Assembly: GCA_946807835.1 (NCBI GenBank)
Contig: OX327706.1
Location: 20,511,001 to 20,575,000 of the forward strand
Length of the DNA stretch: 64,000 nt
From: Ailanthus altissimus
Lineage: Eukaryota; Streptophyta; Magnoliopsida; Sapindales; Simaroubaceae
Direction of reading: 5' to 3'
The notes below the pieces were generated by a model. The model was not told the origin of the DNA and ran no database searches. It saw nothing but the letters and a program-made list of their open reading frames with translations. Shown here piece after piece: positions 33,629 through 46,901 of this stretch (its first letter is position 1; every line of letters starts with the position of its first letter). A program made the translations under genes and the position numbers.

Positions 33629-34798
33629 ATGGCAAGAAGCTTTGATGATGAAGAAGCATGCAAAGGTTCAAACTCGGAGCAAGAGGAAGAAGATGAGACG
33701 TTGTCACTCAGTGATCTGCCTCTCAATTTGATGATCAATGAAGAAAAAGGCCTGCAGTCTAGGGAAGAGTCAACCCAAGTGAAGGAAAAAGAAGAGGAAT
33801 TCAATTTCGGTTCATGGGGCGGCTCTCTTTTAGCGGAATCAGAAATGTGTGTAGCTGATGAGGTGTTTTTCAAAGGCCAAATTTTACCCTTACGTCACTC
33901 AGTAAGTTCGGACAGCGGCCTAGCCAGGTTCCAACACGATATTAGCCGCAATACAAGCAGATGCTTATCAAGGTCCGAGTCTATGGATCGTGGCAGTTCA
34001 TTAATGGGTGGATTAACAAGCATTAATAGTAGTAGATGCGGCAGCACTAGATGCCACTACTCATCAAGCAGTAGCAACAGCAGCAACTCCTTGACAACTA
34101 CTACGAGAAATTCCAAGCCAAGAATAAGAAATCAGTTTCACACTTTTCCAAGTCCAAAACCCCAAATTAGAATTTCAAATGCTCGGCCGCTAGCCAATGG
34201 TGGCATTAGCAGGAATCAGAAATCTACCCTATGGGATTTGTTCAGGCTTGGCTTAGTGCGTGCCCCAGAAATTGAGTTGCAGGATCTCAAGTTTCGTAAC
34301 AACATTAATAATAGTGGAAGTAGAAATTCCGTTAGTCGTAATAGCAGCAGTGGCAGCAGTAGCGCTAATAGTAGTGCCAGCATCAAGAATTATAGTAGTA
34401 ATTGTAAAATCAATAGCAGCTATGTTGCTGATGCTGCAAAGAATCAGCAAGATTTGAACTCGGGCAAGAAGCAGCATAAGAGACGGAGTTTCTTGGACAA
34501 GAGAAAAGGGTTGTTCAATGGATGTAAATGTTCAATTGCCGTGGTTGAAACAGTTCCATTGAACGACAATGTCATCATCAAAAGCAATATTACTGATGAA
34601 AGCAGCAGCGGCAGCAACAACAATAATGAAAGTAGTAGCAGTACAGTACAAGACATGCAAAAGAAGCTGCAAGAGTTAAAGATAAAGCAGAAAATGAAGG
34701 AAAAGCAACAAGGAAAGCAAACTATGTCACGTCATAGAACATTTGAATGGTTAAAGGAGCTTTCATATGCAAACTATCTTGATGGATTGCAAACTTAG
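33629..34798 (+). CDS. Plant-specific protein resembling membrane-associated kinase regulators
   Basis: Intronless, 389 residues. The protein is rich in Ser and Asn and probably largely disordered. An acidic N-terminus (EQEEEDETLSLSDLPL) is followed by the conserved FNFGSWGGSLLAESEMCVADEVFFKGQILPL segment (start 58 to about 88), a motif type shared by plant MAKR-like and DUF1645-like proteins. A basic, Ser/Asn-rich middle includes STLWDLFRLGLVRAPEIEL (about 198-217) and KKQHKRRSFLDKRKGLF. A short coiled coil (DMQKKLQELKIKQKMKEK) precedes the C-terminal FEWLKELSYANYLDGL. I start at ATG 33629 because it begins the conserved acidic N-terminus. Membrane-associated kinase regulators modulate receptor kinases at the plasma membrane; that role here is inferred from the motif alone. 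Trinucleotide AGC/AGT/AAC tracts encode the Ser/Asn runs and may vary in length. Confidence 0.8.
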   Translation: MARSFDDEEACKGSNSEQEEEDETLSLSDLPLNLMINEEKGLQSREESTQVKEKEEEFNFGSWGGSLLAESEMCVADEVFFKGQILPLRHSVSSDSGLARFQHDISRNTSRCLSRSESMDRGSSLMGGLTSINSSRCGSTRCHYSSSSSNSSNSLTTTTRNSKPRIRNQFHTFPSPKPQIRISNARPLANGGISRNQKSTLWDLFRLGLVRAPEIELQDLKFRNNINNSGSRNSVSRNSSSGSSSANSSASIKNYSSNCKINSSYVADAAKNQQDLNSGKKQHKRRSFLDKRKGLFNGCKCSIAVVETVPLNDNVIIKSNITDESSSGSNNNNESSSSTVQDMQKKLQELKIKQKMKEKQQGKQTMSRHRTFEWLKELSYANYLDGLQT

Positions 34799-37678
34799 TA
34801 GTAGATTCATCAACAATGATCCTCCCGCATGCTTCTTTTTCTATTCATTCATCATCACTATCTCATTTTGTATGTGTCTTTACTTTTTTGTTATTATATA
34901 TATATTTTATTTTTGAATTAATATAAATTAAGGTGTGGGTATTGGAGTGGAGTCTCAGTTATCTAGAGAATTAGAATTCTCTCTTTCTTGAGAGATTGAG
35001 ATTTGTTGCCAATTAATATATAGATTTTAGGAGTAATGATCATGTGCCCGGAGGTCATTCTCACACTATTAAACACTTCAACCAATCGTATGATTATTCT
35101 ATAATATTTTACTTTCATATCTAGAAGTAAAATCAGATGATAATAACATTCGAGTCCCTTAATTTATATATCAAATAGGTCCCTAAGGCTATCAAATGGT
35201 CAAATTGCCTTATAGTAGTCACTTTTGACAATCAAAATATAAGATTTTGTTTTGTAGGTAGGTTAGTGTTAAAGGTATTTCAAGAGGTTGGGGACCTATT
35301 TGATACTAATGGGAAAACTATATACTTTCTTGATAAATCATGAAAAATTGGGGACCTAAATGTTAGTTTATGTCTTCAAGATTCTACTAAAATAAATTAT
35401 TAATGATTGAGAACGGTAGCCGTGAAGAGTGGGAATGATGAACAAGCGGTGATGGAGGGAGGTGCTTGTCATGATTAAAAGTGTGAATTTTGATGGCCTT
35501 CATTAGTGGAAAGTAGTTGGTTGTGAAAACGGCGTGTCGTGACTGTCAGTAAAGCACACACGACACAAATGACATATGAAAGAGAAAAGAGAATAAGAGA
35601 AATATAAATAGAAAAGTGGGAAAACGGTGCGCATTTGTTAAAAGAGAAAGAAATGTATAACGCATGACACGACACGAGATTGAACAGTTTTGTGGGTTAT
35701 TTATCCAATTTTCTTGTCGTCGTCTTCGTTGCTGTGGATTTTCCAATGGATGGTCATTGTTTGGTCTATATTATGAATAAATAAAAAGTAATATTATGAG
35801 GCGAAATAATATGAAAGAGAATATTAAAATATGAAAAAAAGAGAGTAAAATTTAAGGGTATTGCAAGAGGAATTAGACCAAAAGATTCTTTTCATTCATT
35901 GCAAATTATCTTCTAATTTGCAGAGACTTTTTTATTTATAACGACTGAATCGATTCACATAATATTGGATGAATGCTTAAGAGCAAACTTAGCTAAAGTA
36001 TGAATCACTTTATTAGTAGCTCGTAGAATAAAAAGAGCTCTATAATATTGAAAATAACTAAAATAATTGCAGATCTCCCGAATTTGCTATCCTAATTTGT
36101 TGATCCTGACAAATTATTTATATGCAATATTTAAACAAGAGAAACATCTAACTTTTCTCAGAAACACCATAAATGATGAAATTTCAAGATAAAGAAATCA
36201 AATAAATCAAGGCTTGAGTAATCCAAAATTTGAAGAGAAATTATGGCAATATTCAATATAAATTTAATTGTTTTAATAATGCTCTTATGGCTCCAGTGAG
36301 GTTGTTTTATGATCTAAGGTTTCTGCCCCCATTAAAGGTATTTGACGTCCTATTTTATCTCATATATCCCCACTTTTTATTATACTTTGTTAATAAATTT
36401 TAAATAATTTATATTTTTTAATATACCCTATTGAATTTTTAATTTATACTTACTATTATTTTAAATATTCTTAATACCATTATTTATAAAATATAAATAA
36501 ATAAATTATTTAAAATAATTTCTCTCTTTTATTTCTAAAAATAATTTATTTTTCCTAAATAAAAATTTTTAAATGTTAATATATTTACAAAATTATAGTT
36601 TAAAGTATATAATAAATATTGAAGTTTATGATATATTTATAAAAGAAGAATGAATTTTATATACGACTGTATTCACAAATTGTTTTTAATCTTTTTTTTG
36701 TAATTTTATATAAGAAAAAAACTTTTTTTTAAAAGTCAAACAAAAATAGTAACTGGGGCTAAAATTGGGGGGTGGGGATGTGGTCAGGGGTCAATAGCAC
36801 CAGTCTTACTAATTTACAATCTTTCTGGAATGGGCTTTTGGAAATAAGGCAGCCCGTTGACAGAATCTGTATTGAACCTGATATATGGGCCTGGACTTGA
36901 CGACCATAATCGGAAACTTTCAAACCACACTTTACATTGTAAAACAGATTGAGTTGTGTTAAAAACGCATTATGGTTGCGGCCCAACGACTGTTTCAATT
37001 CCTAACAAAAGTTATTACTATAAAACATAGAAGTTTCAGTTCTTTTGGCAATTGCCACAAAGATGAAAGTGGCTTGCATTACAAGTCCTTCAAGTAAATA
37101 AAAGTGCACGAAATAAAAATAAGAAAATTTATTTGCACGATAGTTGAAACAGATTCTTGCATTTCGAATCTTAAACGTAGTACATCAAGTCATAGACTTG
37201 TATATTGATTTGACTGTATCCCAAAGAGGCAGTATGTCAATTTATAGGAGGGAGCAAATTTTTTTAAGCACGTTTTGTGATATTACTAAAATTCTTTTTA
37301 AGTAAATAAAAGTTTGTTGCTATACAAAAATTTACAAAGGTAAGTTCACGTTCACACATACATTTAGTGTCACATTACACGTGGGATAAAAATTGAATGT
37401 ATCTTGAATATAAATTAATGAATAATATTATTATTTAATAAATTAATTTTGTAAGTTAATGTTAAAACTCTTGAATCGTGATATTAGATATTTAAGTCAC
37501 TTTTCAAGGCTCCACTTATGGGTTGTAGTTTGTAGGTTAAAATTAAGTGAGGCTTAAAGCATGACTCTTTATGCTAAAACTTGCATAAAAAATATTTAAC
37601 TCAAAATAAGAATAAATACATACTACAAAGGTTAATATAAAAATATTATGAGAATATAGATTAAAAATTATTGAAATA
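34799..37678. other. Intergenic DNA
   Basis: The first 250 bp are the probable 3' untranslated region. The rest is AT-rich, with a more balanced patch at 36740-37000 and another at 35500-35760. Frames on the minus strand there (66-79 codons) lack domains. No repeat with clear ends was seen. Confidence 0.5.
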
Positions 37679-38375
37679 TGATTTGGGGATCAAGTCAAGT
37701 ATGTAGGGTGCACACGGATCGAAGATGGACGCGAAAGGAGGCGAAAAACGAGAAGGCGCACCATGCAACTAGCGCCGCGGCGACCAGGAGTGGGCGCTGC
37801 GGCGCCAGAACAGAACACTCAGCGCCGCAGCACTCAGCAGAAGCGCTCCAGGGCTGGACGCGGGAACAGTATCCCGAAATTAGGAAACTTCTTAATTTCG
37901 TCTCCCACTTGCTTTAGGACTCCCTAATATGACTCCCACACGTATAGGGAATACCTAGGACGTCCCAAGACCTATATAAAGGCTATCAATTGGTTTGTAA
38001 ACACATCTTGATAATCTTTGTGATCAAGTTAGTGAGATCTGTGATCTTAGAGAGATCTTGGTGATTAACAATAATCTTAATGATTATTCTTAGTGGTTCT
38101 TTATGAGAGAAAATTTTTAGAGAGTAAGAGATAGTTTTTTTTGTGATATTTTTTGTAACAGGCATATTTTGTGGTTGCCTTGTGATTCATTATAAGAGAA
38201 GAGTGTGATCTTGATCCGCCGTGGACGTAGGCAAGTTGCCGAACCACGTAATTCTTTGTGTGTTCTTCTTCTACCCTTTCTTTCTTTTATTTCTTAATAA
38301 CTTGTTCTGCATTATTATATTACTTGAGTGAATTATTTAACTTGTTTGTGTGCTTTCACTTCAATAAATACAATC
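37679..38375 (+). repeat. LTR-like sequence, probably a solo copia LTR
   Basis: A GC-rich head (37700-37870, many GCGCC/GCGGC steps), a TATA box TATATAAA (37973-37980) and a tail with GCCGTGGACGTAGGCAAG and CCGAACCACGTAATTC (38219-38254), strings that mark the 3' part of many plant copia LTRs. No primer site or coding region follows, and I could not find a target duplication, so the ends are approximate. Confidence 0.6.
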
Positions 38376-40229
38376 TCAATAAAAATTAAGCTCGTCTAGA
38401 CTCGAGTGACTTTTTAAATTTTAATAAATATTAAGTTGTGCTAAATAATATTTGAAGCATGGACATTTAAGATAGAGCCCATAAACAATATGAGCTCAAC
38501 TTGTGAGTTATAATTTGATAAATATCAACTTGTATTATTTGGCTCTTAAAATTTTTTGTAAATAAAAGTCAATAACTTATTTATTTAACTTGATAATTAA
38601 TAAATACATTAATATATTAAAAAGGTAAACTTTGATAAATAAATTAATTTTACGAGAATTATAAGTCAAATAATGAGTTGTAACGTAGTACAAACTTTAT
38701 TAAATACACTAAATTTAAAAAAAAATGGTTAAATAAAAGTTTGGACATAGTACAAATCCTAATCCTAGTACTGTAAAATTCTTATATTTTATATGAAAAA
38801 TGACTTTTTTAACAGCTCTAGTACGTGCCAAAAAATTGTCTTCGTCGCCTAGATTCTTTGGCACATTATACCAAGTCTTCAATGTTACCTTAGCATACAT
38901 GACATCAATATATTTCCTTCTTTCATGTTTTTTTCTTTAAAAAAAAACCTCGATCTTAACAATTGCTTTTCATTTGTTTTGAAGCCTAAAGTCACCATCG
39001 ACAGACTATCAACTCAAAAACTAGAAGTTCTAAAAGGTCAGTTTCCACTAATCTTTTAAGCTATAGTTCATATAATCAACCCTAAATTTTTATCACATAC
39101 TACACATTCTATGTAAGTTCTATAATTTTCGTAACAACCCCTTAGACATATTATAACACACATATTTTTTTTATTATTTATTATACAAATTTAGTTTCTA
39201 CCCGTTTCATAATTAGTGACCAAATTTATTCATAAAATTTCTTACATTCAAGTTAGTTAAAACTTATTCGCAACATTAAAATGTGTAGACTCCAAAACCT
39301 CTTTATAAATTTAATAAGACTCTCAAACTTATTTAAATGAATAATTTGAGATCTATCATCTAAGCCCAAGTTGAATACTCTCTGCAACTTGTTATATTAG
39401 CAAAAAAATCACTATAATTAGTTATGTCTTATTATATCATAGTTTTTCAAAATTATCCCAAATAAAAATGTTTATATATATATATTTAAAAATAGTTAAT
39501 TATTCAAACTTAGCTTTTAAAATTAATCTAACAATCGAAACAAATTCTCGCATTTTGAATTTTAATAGTAGTGCATAAAAATTAAAAATGATGGATAGTA
39601 TTTGAAAAATACTTTTTCTTAAAACAAATATACTTTGGATGAAAACCCAAGTGTAAAAATAAGTAATAAGAGTCTTCGTCTTCCAAAAAAAAAAAAAAAG
39701 CAATAAGAGGGGTTGTTTTTAACTTTAATATTTCAGCAACTTTTTAATTAAAAAAATTATAATAAATTTATTAATATTAAAAAATAAATAATATTTAAAT
39801 TCCTAAAATTTTAAAAAAAGAACATGTAGATTTCAGTATTTTTAAAATTCTACTGAAATTTCTATCAAGTAATGATTTTTATTAATTTTAACTAGAGAAA
39901 TGATAAAAAAAAATAAAAAATTAGTCTAAACACATATTTGAAGTTAGAAAAAAAAAATCATTTACAACAACTGAATTGTAGTCACCCATAAATTGAACCT
40001 TAATCATCCACATGATAAGTAAGAGAATTACTATTATGATATAACAATTTTTATTAAAATAATACAAAAACATAAAATACAAAAACGTAAAATGGAAAAA
40101 CCTTAACCACTGCAAAAGCTACCAGCTATCGTACAATTGTAAGTGCTCTTACTTATCATTTTCGGTGATCATGATTCAATCTCTATTAATAATGTATTTT
40201 TAATTATTAAAATATGATTTTCAGGATAG

Positions 40230-40384
40230 AGTAATGATAGGTATCATAAATCGTATCTCAAAAAGTGATGTGTCAAGTAAATATTGAGTAGTGAAATAGT
40301 ACAAATTTCAAAATCATTTATTACATTAAATGTTTACTTGATACATCACTTTTTAGAATACAATTTAAAATGTTTAACATTACT
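40230..40384. mobile_element. Hairpin MITE (type 1), best preserved copy
   Basis: 155 bp. The left arm AGTAATGATAGGTATCATAA... and the reverse complement of the right arm AGTAATGTTAAACATTTTAA... pair along nearly the whole element, including a long identical stretch around AAAAAGTGATGT.TCAAGTAAA. No coding capacity. Same family as 12543-12712 and 55083-55222. Confidence 0.8.
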
Positions 40385-41045
40385 TTTTTTAGAATAACAT
40401 TTTAATATATTTGCAAGCCTATAAATAATAATAATGATATAATAACTTAGATAATTAAACTATCTTTCTAGTATTTAACTTAATTTTATTTTTTTAATTA
40501 AAACGAGCATAATCGTACTTTTTTTTCTGTTTATATAAATGAAAACTCTTGATGGAATTTTTCAAAATAATAAAAATTATATATTTTTTTTCTAACATTT
40601 TAAAAATCTAAATATTCTTTTACCTTAATATTACTATTGTAAATTATTTGGAACGAAATCAAATTAAAATTTTAATGGCATAACTTTAAAAATTGATTCA
40701 AAAAATCCTATTTTATTTCAATAAAAAAATATTTTATGTTTACCAAATATTAAGTTTGGACCTTTTTCTCTAGTGCTAATAAATCGTAATACTATATTTC
40801 TCAATTTATATTTTAATTTACTTCCATTTAAGTGATGTGGCATATATCAATTGAAGGATCAATTTTTTTTTAAATTTTAAAATAATTATTACACTTTTTT
40901 AACATCTAATTGATATATGTTGTATTACCTAAAGATGGTAAGAAGTTAAAATATGAGTTAGAAAATGTAATAATACTCTAACTTAAGCTTTTTAAATTTC
41001 ACCCTAACAAAAAAAATCAATCAATCAATACCATTACATATATAC

Positions 41046-41252
41046 AATAATGTTACACCTACATTTTTTAAATGTTATCTTAAAATTTTTATTCTAAGAC
41101 AATATGTTAAATAACTATTAAATAATAAAATTATATAACTTTTAAAATTATTTATTATACTATTTACTAATTATTTTATTATTCAACGATTATTTGAGAC
41201 GTCATTTGAAATAAAAAAATTTAAAATAATATTTAAAGCCTATAGTATTATT
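41046..41252. mobile_element. Hairpin MITE (type 1-like)
   Basis: AATAATGTTACACCTAC... pairs with the inward reading of the right end AATAATACTATAGGCTTT..., with further matches through TTAAATAACTATTAAATAATAAAAT. Imperfect full-length hairpin, no coding region. Confidence 0.6.
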
Positions 41253-41887
41253 TTATAAATATAAACTAATTATATAAACTTATTAATATTACTTGATGTA
41301 ACATAACATGTTAAAAGGGATATATATATATATAATAATAGAATAAAAAAATAAATTAGATAATTAGATAATAAGTGAATCAGTTTAATTATTCGTCTTA
41401 AATAATATAAATGAGTTTTTATGATTTAATTTGTATAAATATAATGTTATTCAAATATAAATTAATATATATATATATTAGTAACCTAACTAATAGCCTA
41501 GTTCCTTAAACTCCGCCATAACCTGAAAATCAAAGCTTGTAGTTGGAAGAGAACAAAGTGAAATTCCATAACATTCGTCAAAGCTCCTTAGTCGTAGCCT
41601 CAAATTTCCAATTCAGTTATGTTTCGTCCGAATAAAAATAAAGATAAAAATAAAGTGATAATAAAACAAAACAAAGAATAATAACAACAGTGGATAAGTT
41701 TTTCTTCGTAGGTCCACGTCAATTCCACATAAGTTGATGACTTTAACCGCGTTTTGAACCATTCGACACGTAAATACAACTCTTTCAACTTACGCTGCCG
41801 ATTCACTTTCACACTAAACTAAACAAAATAATAAAAAAAAAGTGAAAAATATCAAATCAGCATCAAAGAGAGAGTGGTTTGAAAATA

Positions 41888-44800
41888 ATGATGTTGGAGA
41901 TTTGTAGGAGGCCATTAGAGAGGTGTTTTGGAGGAGGAGTAGGAGACGGTGGTGGTGGTATTGATGAGCTGATGTGGCACATGGACTTGAAGCCACATGC
42001 TTCCGGGGATTTTTCGATTGCTGTGGTCCAGGCTAATTCTTCCTTAGAGGATCAGGGACAGGTGTTCACTTCTCCTTCTGCCACCTACGTTGGTGTCTAT
42101 GATGGCCATGGCGGCCCTGAAGCTTCCCGCTTCATCACCCACCGCCTCTTCCCTTTTCTCCAAAGTAAGTTCAGGTTTATTAATCTTTCTGTATAAAAGT
42201 GTTAAGATTTTGTTTGTCGAGTGAGATAATGGAGGTAGATGAAAGAAAATGGTTTTTGATGATTTGTTTATGTTATATTGGACTATTATGCTTTCTTTTT
42301 CTTTTTTCTTTTTGTGTTTCTTTTGTTTTATTTGAATGATGCATGACTAATATGATAAGCAGTATTATGCTCAGCTGATGTATTAATTAATTTTCAATTA
42401 ATTTAATCCAAATCAACATAAATTGTATTATTATAGTCTCAATGTTTTAGTTTTCTTTTTTATCCCTTTCACTTTTCATAATCTTTTTTTTTTTGAAAAA
42501 AAGAAATCATCTGTACTGAACTTGTTTTGTTTTGTATTTTTTAAAAAATTTATTTTCAATTTCAGAGTTTGCAACGGAACAAGGTGGATTATCAGCAGAA
42601 GTGATAAAAAAAGCATTTGATGCAACAGAAAAAGAATTTTTACATTTAGTGAAACGATCATGGCCGGCTCGGCCACAGATTGCTTCAGTGGGTTCATGTT
42701 GCCTCGTTGGTGCCATTGCTAATGATGTTTTATATGTGGCAAATCTTGGGGACTCAAGGGCTGTGTTAGGCCGGAGAGTCTCAGATAACCGGAAAAACAG
42801 TCGGGTAGTGGCAGAACGGTTGTCTGTTGATCATAATGTTTGTGTTGAGGAGGTAAGGAAGGAAGTTGAGGCACTTCATCCTGATGATTCTCACATTGTG
42901 GTTTTCACCCGCGGAGTTTGGCGAATAAAGGGTATAATTCAGGTACCTTCTTTTTCCCGGGTTTCTTTTGTTGAAGTTTTTACTGTTTAAAATGGTTTTC
43001 AGTGAGCAATTCAGCATGCAATATATTATTCTTGTAGCTTGATATGAATTTTGATTTGGTTCTAACCATATTCAGGTTTATGTATTGATGAAATTGAAGA
43101 AGTTGCCAGTTTAAGCAGAGAATTGTAATTTATGCCGAACTGGTGATTACTCCAGAGTTGCTACTAGACTTTGACTGCACAGAAACTCTGATGTGGTTTA
43201 TGTTCATTTACATTTAATTTTCTTCATGAAGTGCATTATATGATGAATTATAATGTTAACGATGATGTAAGTTACCAGTGTATCTAACTCGAACTGGTTC
43301 AGTTTGCATTTGCATAAATTTTTCTTATTTGCAGTGCTTGCTTATGTCACACATTGCAGGTAAACTTTATGATGAAATTTTGGATTCTTACCCTCTGATC
43401 ACTAACAGGTTTAGTAAAATCTGATGTTGTGATGTTAGCATCCATCATGGGTTCAAAGGTTTCATGTAGTAATTCTCTTAGTTTCTCTTATGAGATCTAT
43501 CTTATGTTAGCATCCATCGTGGGTTCAAAGGTTTTTAAGTGAATCAATCCTGTGATTCTATTGTTGCTTCCTTACGTATTGTCTCAGGATTTGGCATTTC
43601 TTGCTCTGGAGTGGTTTAACTCTATTTTGCTTTATAATTTTTTAAAACAATAAAAATACTGAGACTCGTGGATGATGCATGTTACCTTTTTGTCCCCTGT
43701 AATTTGCACCAGAAACCCATTGCCATTTGTAATGTTTTAGTTATATTCCACTGCTGTAATCCTTCAGTTTACTCTGTATTGATTTCACAAATCTACTAAG
43801 GGAATTTCATGCGAAGAACTTGTTTGAGAAGTATGAAGAAAGAAAACAATATAAGACTTATTGTAAGGGCATGGTATTGTAATACTTATTCTGCAATTGC
43901 CCTTGCTATGATAAACCAATAAAAACTGTTATCTTTGAAGATTATCTTTCTATTCTTGTGCGAGTGCAAGAAAAAATCCTTGAAGTCCCTTAAGTTTGCC
44001 AATTACAATTTTGTCACTGAAATTGTTGTTTTGAATGTATTGAAGAATGACCGATAAGATATATGTCAGGGTAAAGAACTTTGCATGGTGACAGTACCAA
44101 TAAACTACGGTGTAAAAATGCTGTCCACCCTTTTATCATGTAACTCTCAGCTAAATTTCATTTTTGTGGTAAAGTGACATTGCATTTCTACTTCTTAGCC
44201 CTTTGGATTTCCTGAAATCTCATGGAGTTTGTTATTAATGATAACTTGAAGGACCACTTTGCTCCCATTTCCCTTGGTTACTAGTTTCTCATCACTTGGT
44301 TTTAATTTTTATAGTTTTATCAAGCAGCGAATATTGCACTGGGCTTTATCTACTTCGTTTCCACTTGCAGGTGTCCAGATCAATTGGAGATGTCTATTTG
44401 AAAAACCCTGAATTTAGTAGAGATCCTCTTTACCAGCAATTTGGATCACTGATTTCTCTGAAGAGGCCTGTGATGACAGCAGAACCCTCAATACTGATTC
44501 GGAAGTTGAAGCCTGTGGACTCGTTCTTGATCTTTGCATCAGATGGTCTCTGGGAGCAACTAAGTGATGAAGCAGCAGTTGCAATTGTTTCAAGAAACCC
44601 AAGAGTAGTAAGGCCTCAGCTAAAATTTACTTCTGCAATATATTTGTACGATAATAGGTTTATTTTTCTTAATTTGGCATCAACAAATGAACTTAATTTT
44701 GCATACTTCATGTATATCCTTTGTTGCATTTATTTTCTCTAATTTGGTATTTGCCAGTTTCACGACAAGAAATTAAAATTTATTGAACTCTTTTATTTAG

Positions 44801-45070
44801 GGAATAGCAAAGCGATTGGTGAGAGCTGCCCAACAGGAGGCGGCTAGGAAAAGAGAAATGAGATATGAGGATATAAAAAGAATTCAAAAAGGTGCAAGGC
44901 GCCATTTCCATGATGATATCACCGTTGTTGTGATATATCTAGATCATCCGTCGGGTTCTTCAAATGGTAGAATCAAAGATCACTGCCTTGTTGACATCAC
45001 TAGTGCCCCTGTTGATATCTTCTCCCATAATGTGGAAGAAGCAGACGATTCTCTTGCTACCATCGTCTGA
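41888..45070 (+). CDS. Protein phosphatase 2C, clade D (PP2C63/At4g33920-like)
   Basis: Removes phosphate from Ser/Thr using two metal ions. Four exons: 41888-42164, 42566-42942, 44371-44607 and 44801-45070, all with GT-AG junctions and continuous frame, giving 386 residues. I start at ATG 41888; a second ATG follows at once. Motifs in order: [17 protein letters not shown], the metal-binding [10 protein letters not shown] (Asp72-Gly73), [11 protein letters not shown] and [43 protein letters not shown] (crossing exons 2-3), [11 protein letters not shown] and, near the end, [16 protein letters not shown]. These are the clade D hallmarks, and the closest family member I recall is Arabidopsis At4g33920. 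In Arabidopsis, clade D enzymes restrain plasma-membrane proton pumps in auxin growth signalling; that role here is inferred. Intron 2 is long (1428 bp). The gene looks intact. Confidence 0.94.
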
Positions 45071-45727
45071 ATAAAATTGTCAGCTCATGGAGTTGTACTA
45101 TCTTGTGAAAAAGAAACAAATTCCAATTAGTAAATTTATAGATTACACATTCCATTTAGAGGATGAGATGGGGTTTTGGAATAATGATCACTGGAGGCTG
45201 TGGTTGTATAGGTTGCTAGTTAGTGAGAGAAGCGGCCACAGCCTTCAAATCAGACCTTGCGTTTGATCATCTTTTTTTTTCTTCCCCTTGTTTGGGAAGT
45301 GTATTTATAAGTTACTTCTGCCTTACTATTTCGAGTTGCAACGACTTATTGGACAATTTAAGATCAAGTCCATGCTGAATTACAAATTTCTTCAAACATG
45401 TAACACAGTCTGCCTATCTAACTCTCTTCTGTGCCTATGTGTCCATAAGTCTATCCCTCAAATTAGGCACATCTTTGTTATGTATAGTTTCTTGAACAAG
45501 TGAAAGACCAAATGGTATGCCTCAAATTTAGCATATGTTAGTCACTTTCTGTAGGACTGGGTACTTAACTTGGCATCTGATTTTTTTTTTGTTTAAATCT
45601 TCCTGGCATGTAGGCAAATTTTGTTTCTTCGAAATTGAATAAATGAAGATTAATTATTTCTTCATGTGTCTGCTCTTTCAACAAACGAGTTTTGAATGCT
45701 CACTTTTTTATTGACTTGCTGTCACAT
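45071..45727. other. PP2C 3' region
   Basis: Probably the 3' untranslated region. AATAAA occurs right after the stop (45072-45077) and again near 45640. No other feature seen. Confidence 0.5.
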
Positions 45728-45760
45728 GTAAGTTATTTATTTATTTTTTAATTATTGATT

Positions 45761-45932
45761 AAGAAACACATAATAATAATTAATTTTTAATTTAATAAAA
45801 ATATAACAATAATATATCTAAGATTTAGCCCCTTTTGACACTGTTCAAGAAACACATAATAATAATTATTTTTTAATTTAATAAAAATATAACAATAATA
45901 TATCTAAAATTTAGTCCCTTTTGACACTGTTC
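45761..45932. repeat. 86-bp tandem duplication
   Basis: AAGAAACACATAATAATAAT... through CTTTTGACACTGTTC, two units starting 45761 and 45847. Absent from the paired copy at 47583, so it arose after the segmental duplication. Confidence 0.9.
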
Positions 45933-46042
45933 ATTTTTCATTAACAGCAGGAAGAAACATGGAAAATTTATTATAGACTGATTTATGTATCTTGTCAAAC
46001 ATGTATCCAGTTGTTGAGCACTTGAAAAAAAAGCAGACTGAT

Positions 46043-46150
46043 GAGAGGGCTCGCTGAGTTGGCTGAGTTCTTTTAAAGCTCACTCTCTATTTAGGTTCAA
46101 TTCTCCCTCCCCTCAACAAATTGTTATATGTATGTATTCCTTAAAAAAAA
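46043..46150 (+). mobile_element. tRNA-derived SINE, plus strand
   Basis: 108 bp between a perfect 18-bp target duplication (A8 GCAGACTGAT; 46025-46042 and 46151-46168). It has an A-box-like GCTGAGTTGGCTGAG, a B-box-like GGTTCAATTCTCC (46094-46106) and a poly-A tail. The matching position in the right copy of the segmental duplication (about 47767-47787) is an empty site, which confirms the insertion. Confidence 0.92.
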
Positions 46151-46901
46151 AAAAAAAAGCAGACTGATATTTGTTTTTAGGCGAAAAGAAAAATTAATAT
46201 GCTCAGCATGGAGTTGGCCAATCATGTCCCAATCAGATGGACCCCAGGTCACAGCAACCATTACCTTGCGGCCTACTGATAGATACTGCTGCTGCTCTTC
46301 TTTTGCAAGGATTCTGATTTTTTTTTCCTTTTTTCTTTTTCAAGATTCTGATTTTTCAGATCAAAATTACGAGAATGTCCTATATGGATTATCTCTGTGC
46401 ATCAACTAAAACAATCTCATTATGCATTTTAATTTATTTTTATTAACTATCATAATCGATTATTTTTAAATTAAATTATACGTGGTTAAGTTTTTTTTTT
46501 TGGGAATATATACGAACAAGGTGCTTCCATATTTCACATTATTGAGGACTAAATTGAAAATTATGCAAATCAAAATTTATATTTTAAATGACTACATTGT
46601 TAAAAAAATTAATTTGTAGAAATCAAGGTATAAAAATTTATAATTTAATTAACTTAAACAATAAAAATCGCTACAAGTTTAAACTTGCAAAGGCATTTCA
46701 GCCCATAATGTAGATCCACCCGGTATATAAAAAAGGCATTTCTTGTATATTCACATTTCTAATGGTTATTATAAAAATACTTTTTTATTATAAAAATTTA
46801 TAATTTTTAAATAATGGTTATTTTTTATCATTTTCGCAGATGAAAAGCAATCACAGTATGGTCGTATTTGGGCAACTAGCCAACTATCCAATGGAGACGG
46901 C

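Larger units (their letters stand above)
38376..41887. other. AT-rich intergenic DNA with MITEs
   Basis: No gene found. Contains the two hairpin MITEs listed separately. The last about 300 bp, more balanced in composition, are the probable PP2C promoter. Confidence 0.55.

Noticed and set aside
34253..34656. Ile/Ala- and Leu-rich frames in and opposite the MAKR-like gene
   Set aside because: Produced by reading the Ser/Asn trinucleotide tracts in other frames.
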